Assembly (NCBI GenBank): GCA_037013685.1
Contig: CM072886.1
Location: 4,340,001 to 4,404,000 of the forward strand
Length of the DNA stretch: 64,000 bases
Source of the DNA: Acridotheres tristis
Taxonomy: Eukaryota > Chordata > Aves > Passeriformes > Sturnidae
Reading direction: 5' to 3'
Shown here: positions 62,601-64,000 of the stretch, piece by piece
Numbering within the stretch: the stretch's first letter is position 1
How the letters are laid out: every line of letters starts with the position of its first letter
The notes under the pieces: generated by a model
Database searches by the model: none
What the model was told of the DNA's origin: nothing
What the model saw: only the letters and a program-made list of their open reading frames with translations
Position numbers and translations under genes: made by a program

Positions 62601-63076
62601 CTTATGGCTTCAAGAAGTATTTCACCAATGCCTGGTGCTGGCTGGATTTCCTCATTGTAGATGTGAGTTCTGCCCTTGCTTTTCCTACACAGCATTAGCA
62701 GCAGAATCCCTGATTATTTTCTGGATGTAAATTTCAGACAGTGCCCTTAACCCCTGTAGCAATGGTGTCAGGATATTGTACTCCAATACTGAAAGTTTGG
62801 GTTTGTTTTGGTTTTTTTTTGTTTGTTTTTCTGTTTGTTTGTTTTTTGTTTTTTGCTTGTTTTTTGTTTTTTTTTTTTTTGCTTTTGTTTTTGTTTTTGT
62901 TTTCAACAGAAATAAAGGAAACAGATGACAGGACATTGCTAGTACTTTTCCTTTGTCTTCCCCCTCAGGTCTCTTTGGTAAACCTCTTTGGCAGTACCTT
63001 TGGCCCCATGAAATCTCTGAGGACTCTGAGAGCTCTGAGACCCTTGAGAGCACTGTCACGGTTTGAGGGAATGAGG
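38351..63076 (+). CDS. SCN10A: SCN10A-like voltage-gated sodium channel alpha subunit, 5' two-thirds (21 exons)
   Basis: Join of 38351-38605, 39605-39723, 41706-41810, 43379-43507, 44271-44362, 45076-45279, 47866-47923, 48592-48733, 49192-49389, 50632-50811, 51357-51752, 52472-52598, 54411-54649, 54991-55191, 55942-56295, 57904-58341, 59227-59373, 60474-60594, 61659-61813, 62489-62662 and 62969-63076: 3942 bp, 1314 codons in frame. Domains: N-terminus (1-124), DI (about 125-415), I-II linker (416-690), DII (691-945), II-III linker (946-1180), DIII to the end of S4 (1314). Pore residues Asp360 and Glu902 are the first two of the DEKA ring. SCN10A is preferred over SCN5A from [12 protein letters not shown] and [11 protein letters not shown] near the start, [10 protein letters not shown] in the linker, SAEYxxExFxxQRA and [10 protein letters not shown] before DII, and gene order. 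A Cys after Asp360 is SCN5A-like. The 3' end lies beyond the window. Confidence 0.9.
39605..39723 (+). CDS. SCN10A: SCN10A-like coding exon 2: N-terminal domain to DI-S1
   Basis: Exactly 119 bp. Encodes [20 protein letters not shown] then [18 protein letters not shown]. Ends in phase 2 at an ATATCCTTTT donor. Confidence 0.95.
39724..41705 (+). other. SCN10A: U12-type AT-AC intron
   Basis: Starts ATATCCTTTT, the minor-spliceosome AT-AC donor, and ends GACTTAC. GCCTTCAC with A at 41691, 14 bases before the acceptor, is a fair U12 branch site. This position is the known first AT-AC intron of SCN genes. The intron also carries a CR1 copy. Confidence 0.92.
40856..41312 (+). mobile_element. CR1 LINE fragment, about 450 bp
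   Basis: CR1 of a somewhat different subtype: AATGGTCTGGAGGGGAAGCC, CAGCCTGGAGGAGGCTGAGG, TTAGGTTGGATATAAAGAAA, and an end CTTATCCTATGATTCTGTGA. It sits inside the U12-type intron; the overlapping open frames are CR1 shadows. Confidence 0.93.
41706..41810 (+). CDS. SCN10A: SCN10A-like coding exon 3: DI S1
   Basis: Follows the AC acceptor and ends at GTAAGT. Encodes [19 protein letters not shown] (S1) and a Ser-rich S1-S2 linker ending NTYVE. 105 bp against about 90 bp in human SCN5A, so five residues longer. Confidence 0.92.
43379..43507 (+). CDS. SCN10A: SCN10A-like coding exon 4: DI S2-S3
   Basis: Exactly 129 bp. Encodes [20 protein letters not shown] (S2) and [16 protein letters not shown] (S3). 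Donor GTAAGT in phase 2. Confidence 0.96.
44271..44362 (+). CDS. SCN10A: SCN10A-like coding exon 5: DI S4
   Basis: Exactly 92 bp. Encodes [20 protein letters not shown] and [11 protein letters not shown], the DI voltage sensor. No second, alternative copy of this exon (present in SCN5A and others) was seen in the flanking introns. Confidence 0.96.
45076..45279 (+). CDS. SCN10A: SCN10A-like coding exon 6: DI S5 and turret
   Basis: Encodes [20 protein letters not shown] (S4-S5 linker and S5), then [19 protein letters not shown] and a turret with N-glycosylation sequons NTT and NKT. Acceptor TTTTTAG, donor GTAATT. Confidence 0.95.
45280..47336 (+). other. Large intron of the SCN10A-like gene
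   Basis: AT-rich intronic sequence with a long T-run near 46719. Open frames such as 45522-45926 have no similarity and are not flanked in the right phase. No gene within the intron is supported. Confidence 0.6.
47337..47565 (+). mobile_element. CR1 LINE 3'-end fragment
   Basis: GAGAAATTCTTTATTCAGAG, CCCTGGCACAGGGTGCCCAG, GTGTCCAAGGCCAGGCTGGA, TCCCTTCCAACCCAAACCAC and TGGGATTCTGT identify a CR1 3' end. Intronic, about 300 bp before the 58-bp turret exon. Confidence 0.95.
47866..47923 (+). CDS. SCN10A: SCN10A-like coding exon 7: DI turret
   Basis: Small 58-bp exon, acceptor TTTTTAATAG and donor GTGAGT. Encodes [18 protein letters not shown] in the extracellular loop, with NGT as a possible glycosylation site. 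Phase 1 in and 2 out fits both neighbours. Confidence 0.88.
48592..48733 (+). CDS. SCN10A: SCN10A-like coding exon 8: DI pore loop
   Basis: Exactly 142 bp. Encodes [12 protein letters not shown] then [18 protein letters not shown] and [11 protein letters not shown]. Asp360 is the DI selectivity residue. Cys361 (48710-48712) is the position that sets low tetrodotoxin affinity in SCN5A; human SCN10A has Ser. Confidence 0.97.
49192..49389 (+). CDS. SCN10A: SCN10A-like coding exon 9: DI S6
   Basis: Encodes [20 protein letters not shown], then [20 protein letters not shown] (S6) and a Glu/Lys-rich helix at the start of the I-II linker. 198 bp, phase 0; donor GTATGT. Confidence 0.96.
49413..49615 (+). 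repeat. Duplicated intronic block, copy 1
   Basis: About 200 bp that recurs in the same orientation at 52657-52858. Shared runs include TTTCTTAAAGGTTAGCAGAG, GTGTTACACAGTGTCTATG and TAATTTGGACTTCT. It begins 24 bp after coding exon 9 and is abutted by a CR1 fragment. Confidence 0.85.
49616..49728 (-). mobile_element. CR1 LINE 3'-end fragment
   Basis: Reverse-complement CR1: TTTAGGTTTGGAAGGGACCT, TCCAAGCCCCTGCCATGGCC, AGGGACACCTTCCACTAGAC and CAGAGCCCCATCCAGACCT. Confidence 0.92.
50632..50811 (+). CDS. SCN10A: SCN10A-like coding exon 10: I-II linker
   Basis: Encodes [20 protein letters not shown] then a Lys/Arg/Glu-rich stretch ([22 protein letters not shown]). GID and the position after KEQEV match other NaV linkers. 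Acceptor ATTTCAG, donor GTAATC, phase 0. Confidence 0.9.
51357..51752 (+). CDS. SCN10A: SCN10A-like coding exon 11: GC-rich I-II linker exon
   Basis: 132 codons, phase 0. Begins [20 protein letters not shown], matching the human SCN10A linker (FLGLASGKRRASHGSV); RRLS is a PKA-type site. The rest is Gly/Ser/Pro/Arg-rich and looks disordered. It is strikingly GC-rich compared with every other exon here. Donor GTAAGG. Confidence 0.93.
52472..52598 (+). CDS. SCN10A: SCN10A-like coding exon 12: end of I-II linker
   Basis: Encodes [20 protein letters not shown] then [11 protein letters not shown], the conserved block before DII; SAEYxxExFxxQRA is SCN10A-like. Phase 0 in, 1 out; donor GTAAGT. Confidence 0.95.
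52657..52858 (+). repeat. Duplicated intronic block, copy 2
   Basis: Direct copy of 49413-49615 with scattered substitutions and small indels, starting about 60 bp after coding exon 12. No CR1 follows it here. Confidence 0.85.
54411..54649 (+). CDS. SCN10A: SCN10A-like coding exon 13: DII S1
   Basis: Exactly 239 bp. Encodes [40 protein letters not shown] (S1), [13 protein letters not shown] and LKIGNL. Donor GTAAGC, phase 0. Confidence 0.96.
54991..55191 (+). CDS. SCN10A: SCN10A-like coding exon 14: DII S2-S4
   Basis: Encodes [20 protein letters not shown] (S2), [16 protein letters not shown] (S3), a lysine-rich S3-S4 loop and LSVLRSFRL (start of S4). 201 bp against about 174 bp in SCN5A; the excess is the [10 protein letters not shown] insertion (55126-55155). 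Confidence 0.95.
55942..56295 (+). CDS. SCN10A: SCN10A-like coding exon 15: DII S4-S6 and pore
   Basis: Encodes [20 protein letters not shown] (S4 end), S5, a turret, [20 protein letters not shown] with Glu902 as the DII selectivity residue, and S6 to GNLV. 354 bp, phase 0. The stretch before it, 55732-55941, is open in the same frame but intronic. Confidence 0.96.
57904..58341 (+). CDS. SCN10A: SCN10A-like coding exon 16: DII S6 end and II-III linker
   Basis: Encodes [18 protein letters not shown], then [20 protein letters not shown], a basic stretch, and [20 protein letters not shown]. 438 bp, phase 0. It is the counterpart of exon 528-980 in the SCN11A-like gene. Confidence 0.95.
59227..59373 (+). 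CDS. SCN10A: SCN10A-like coding exon 17: II-III linker
   Basis: 49 codons, hydrophilic and Ser-rich ([15 protein letters not shown]). Acceptor ATTTCAG, donor GTAATT, phase 0 on both sides. Support is from splice sites and phase; similarity is low. Confidence 0.75.
60474..60594 (+). CDS. SCN10A: SCN10A-like coding exon 18: end of II-III linker
   Basis: Encodes [20 protein letters not shown] and ending SPEQCFPE, the conserved block before DIII. Donor GTAAGA after one base of a Gly codon, in phase with the next exon. Confidence 0.93.
61089..61138 (-). mobile_element. CR1 LINE 3'-terminal fragment
   Basis: GAATCATAGAATGACTTAGG then TTGGAAAGGACGTTAAATAT is the reverse complement of the CR1 end. 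Short, intronic. Confidence 0.85.
61659..61813 (+). CDS. SCN10A: SCN10A-like coding exon 19: DIII S1
   Basis: Exactly 155 bp. Encodes a Cys-rich lead, [18 protein letters not shown] and [13 protein letters not shown] (S1). Donor GTTGGT is weak but canonical. Confidence 0.96.
62489..62662 (+). CDS. SCN10A: SCN10A-like coding exon 20: DIII S2-S3
   Basis: Exactly 174 bp. Encodes [35 protein letters not shown] (S2) and [10 protein letters not shown] (S3). Donor GTGAGT. Confidence 0.97.
62803..62908. repeat. T/G-rich low-complexity tract
   Basis: About 100 bases of T runs broken by single G's (GTTTTTTGTTTG pattern), 60 bp upstream of the DIII S4 exon acceptor. Confidence 0.85.
62969..63076 (+). 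CDS. SCN10A: SCN10A-like coding exon 21: DIII S4
   Basis: Encodes [14 protein letters not shown] then [20 protein letters not shown]. 108 bp against 123 bp in SCN5A, so a shorter S3-S4 linker. Last exon in the window; donor GTAAGA. Confidence 0.96.
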
Positions 63077-64000
63077 GTAAGACTGAGTGCAGACTAAAGC
63101 TTGTCAGAACTGAAGGGCACTTGACAGGTTTGTGACTCATCACTGTGTCTTTAGGAAGGTCACATGTTCACCCCGAATTCAGTTTAGGAATTATAAAATT
63201 AATTTTTAAAGAGACCCTTGGTTGTGCTCTTCTGTACTTGGGTTTCCTTATAGACCTTTCTGGAGTGATTGATTCAAGTGCTGTTGAAATTAAAACTGGA
63301 CTAGGTGGAACTTTGTTCCATCACTGCTCAGACCTTCTTGTGTTCCTGTCTTACTGAGACAGGCAAAAATAAAGTAGAGAATAAGAACTGTGAGCACAAT
63401 TATATTTTTTGAAATCTGATAGGAAGCTAACTCAGAGGAAAGAGTCACTTCAATTTTGAAAGTTTTTACTGCATTGATTTACAAAAACTGTAGCCTATTA
63501 AAAAGTACTTTGCTCAAATTATTGTTTCAAGTAGAGTTCTTTCAGAAAATGAAAGTGTTTGTAGAATATCAGATTGTCTTTTCCCATCGAAAGAGCCCAT
63601 TTATTTATTATTTTTTATTCTGTGAGAGAGACTGAAAATTCCGTGGTTGCAGTCTTGACACTGTGAAGACAGAGAAAAATATCATTAAATTAATTAGCAG
63701 AATGTATCAAAATTTCCTTGTCTGGAGTAAATTTTGATATTGAAACAGGTGATGTCATAGTTTCTGTCTTGCTATGAAGAATGTGTGTGGCACAGTCTCC
63801 AAAAAAACTTCACAAAGCCTTTGAATTTTTCTCTTAATCCATTAAGTTTTATTTTGCTACCTCAAAGATGAATTCACTGTCTTCACAGTGAACCTCAAAT
63901 AAATGTTCCCCCCATTCCCTTACCCAGTTTTTTGAAGCAATCTGTTATGTCTTAGCATATATTTAAAATCTGCATGGATACTTTTCTGTGGTTATACAGC
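63077..64000 (+). other. Intron of the SCN10A-like gene, cut by the window end
   Basis: The next expected exon, beginning VVVNAL (DIII S5), is not found here. Nothing else recognised. Confidence 0.8.

Overview
The window is vertebrate nuclear DNA, AT-rich and intron-rich. Many truncated CR1 LINE copies end in the tail typical of birds (ATTCTATGATTCTATGA-like), so the source is almost certainly a bird, probably neoavian. All clear coding sequence is on the + strand and belongs to two tandem voltage-gated sodium channel alpha-subunit genes. I assembled exons by hand from splice sites, reading phase and protein similarity. Many exon lengths equal those known for vertebrate SCN genes (119, 129, 92, 142, 239, 155, 174, 54, 138 and 105 bp).

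Gene 1 (about 1-15.3 kb) is the 3' half of an SCN11A-like channel (NaV1.9 type). Twelve exons, 528-14405, encode the last 1038 residues: end of DII-S6, II-III linker, domain III, inactivation linker, domain IV and a C-tail with an IQ motif. Its 5' half lies upstream of the window. A candidate 3' UTR runs to about 15.3 kb.

14.4-38.3 kb is intergenic. I recognise only CR1 pieces, simple repeats and a pair of roughly 210-bp inverted repeat arms (20161-20368 and 22530-22747). I found no further protein gene, rRNA or tRNA.

Gene 2 (38.3-63.1 kb, continuing past the end) is an SCN10A-like channel (NaV1.8 type). Twenty-one coding exons give residues 1-1314: N-terminus, domains I and II, the linkers, and domain III to the end of S4. 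Upstream SCN11A, downstream SCN10A on one strand matches the mammalian order SCN11A-SCN10A-SCN5A in transcription direction, so SCN5A probably follows beyond the window.

The more unusual points are: an inactivation particle reading Leu-Phe-Leu instead of Ile-Phe-Met in gene 1; two AT-AC introns of different classes (U12-type in gene 2, a U2-type candidate in gene 1); a Cys at the DI tetrodotoxin position of the SCN10A-like channel; a lysine-rich insertion in its DII S3-S4 loop; a GC-rich linker exon in AT-rich surroundings; an overlapping upstream ATG; and a duplicated intronic block. No wholly new gene system was found.
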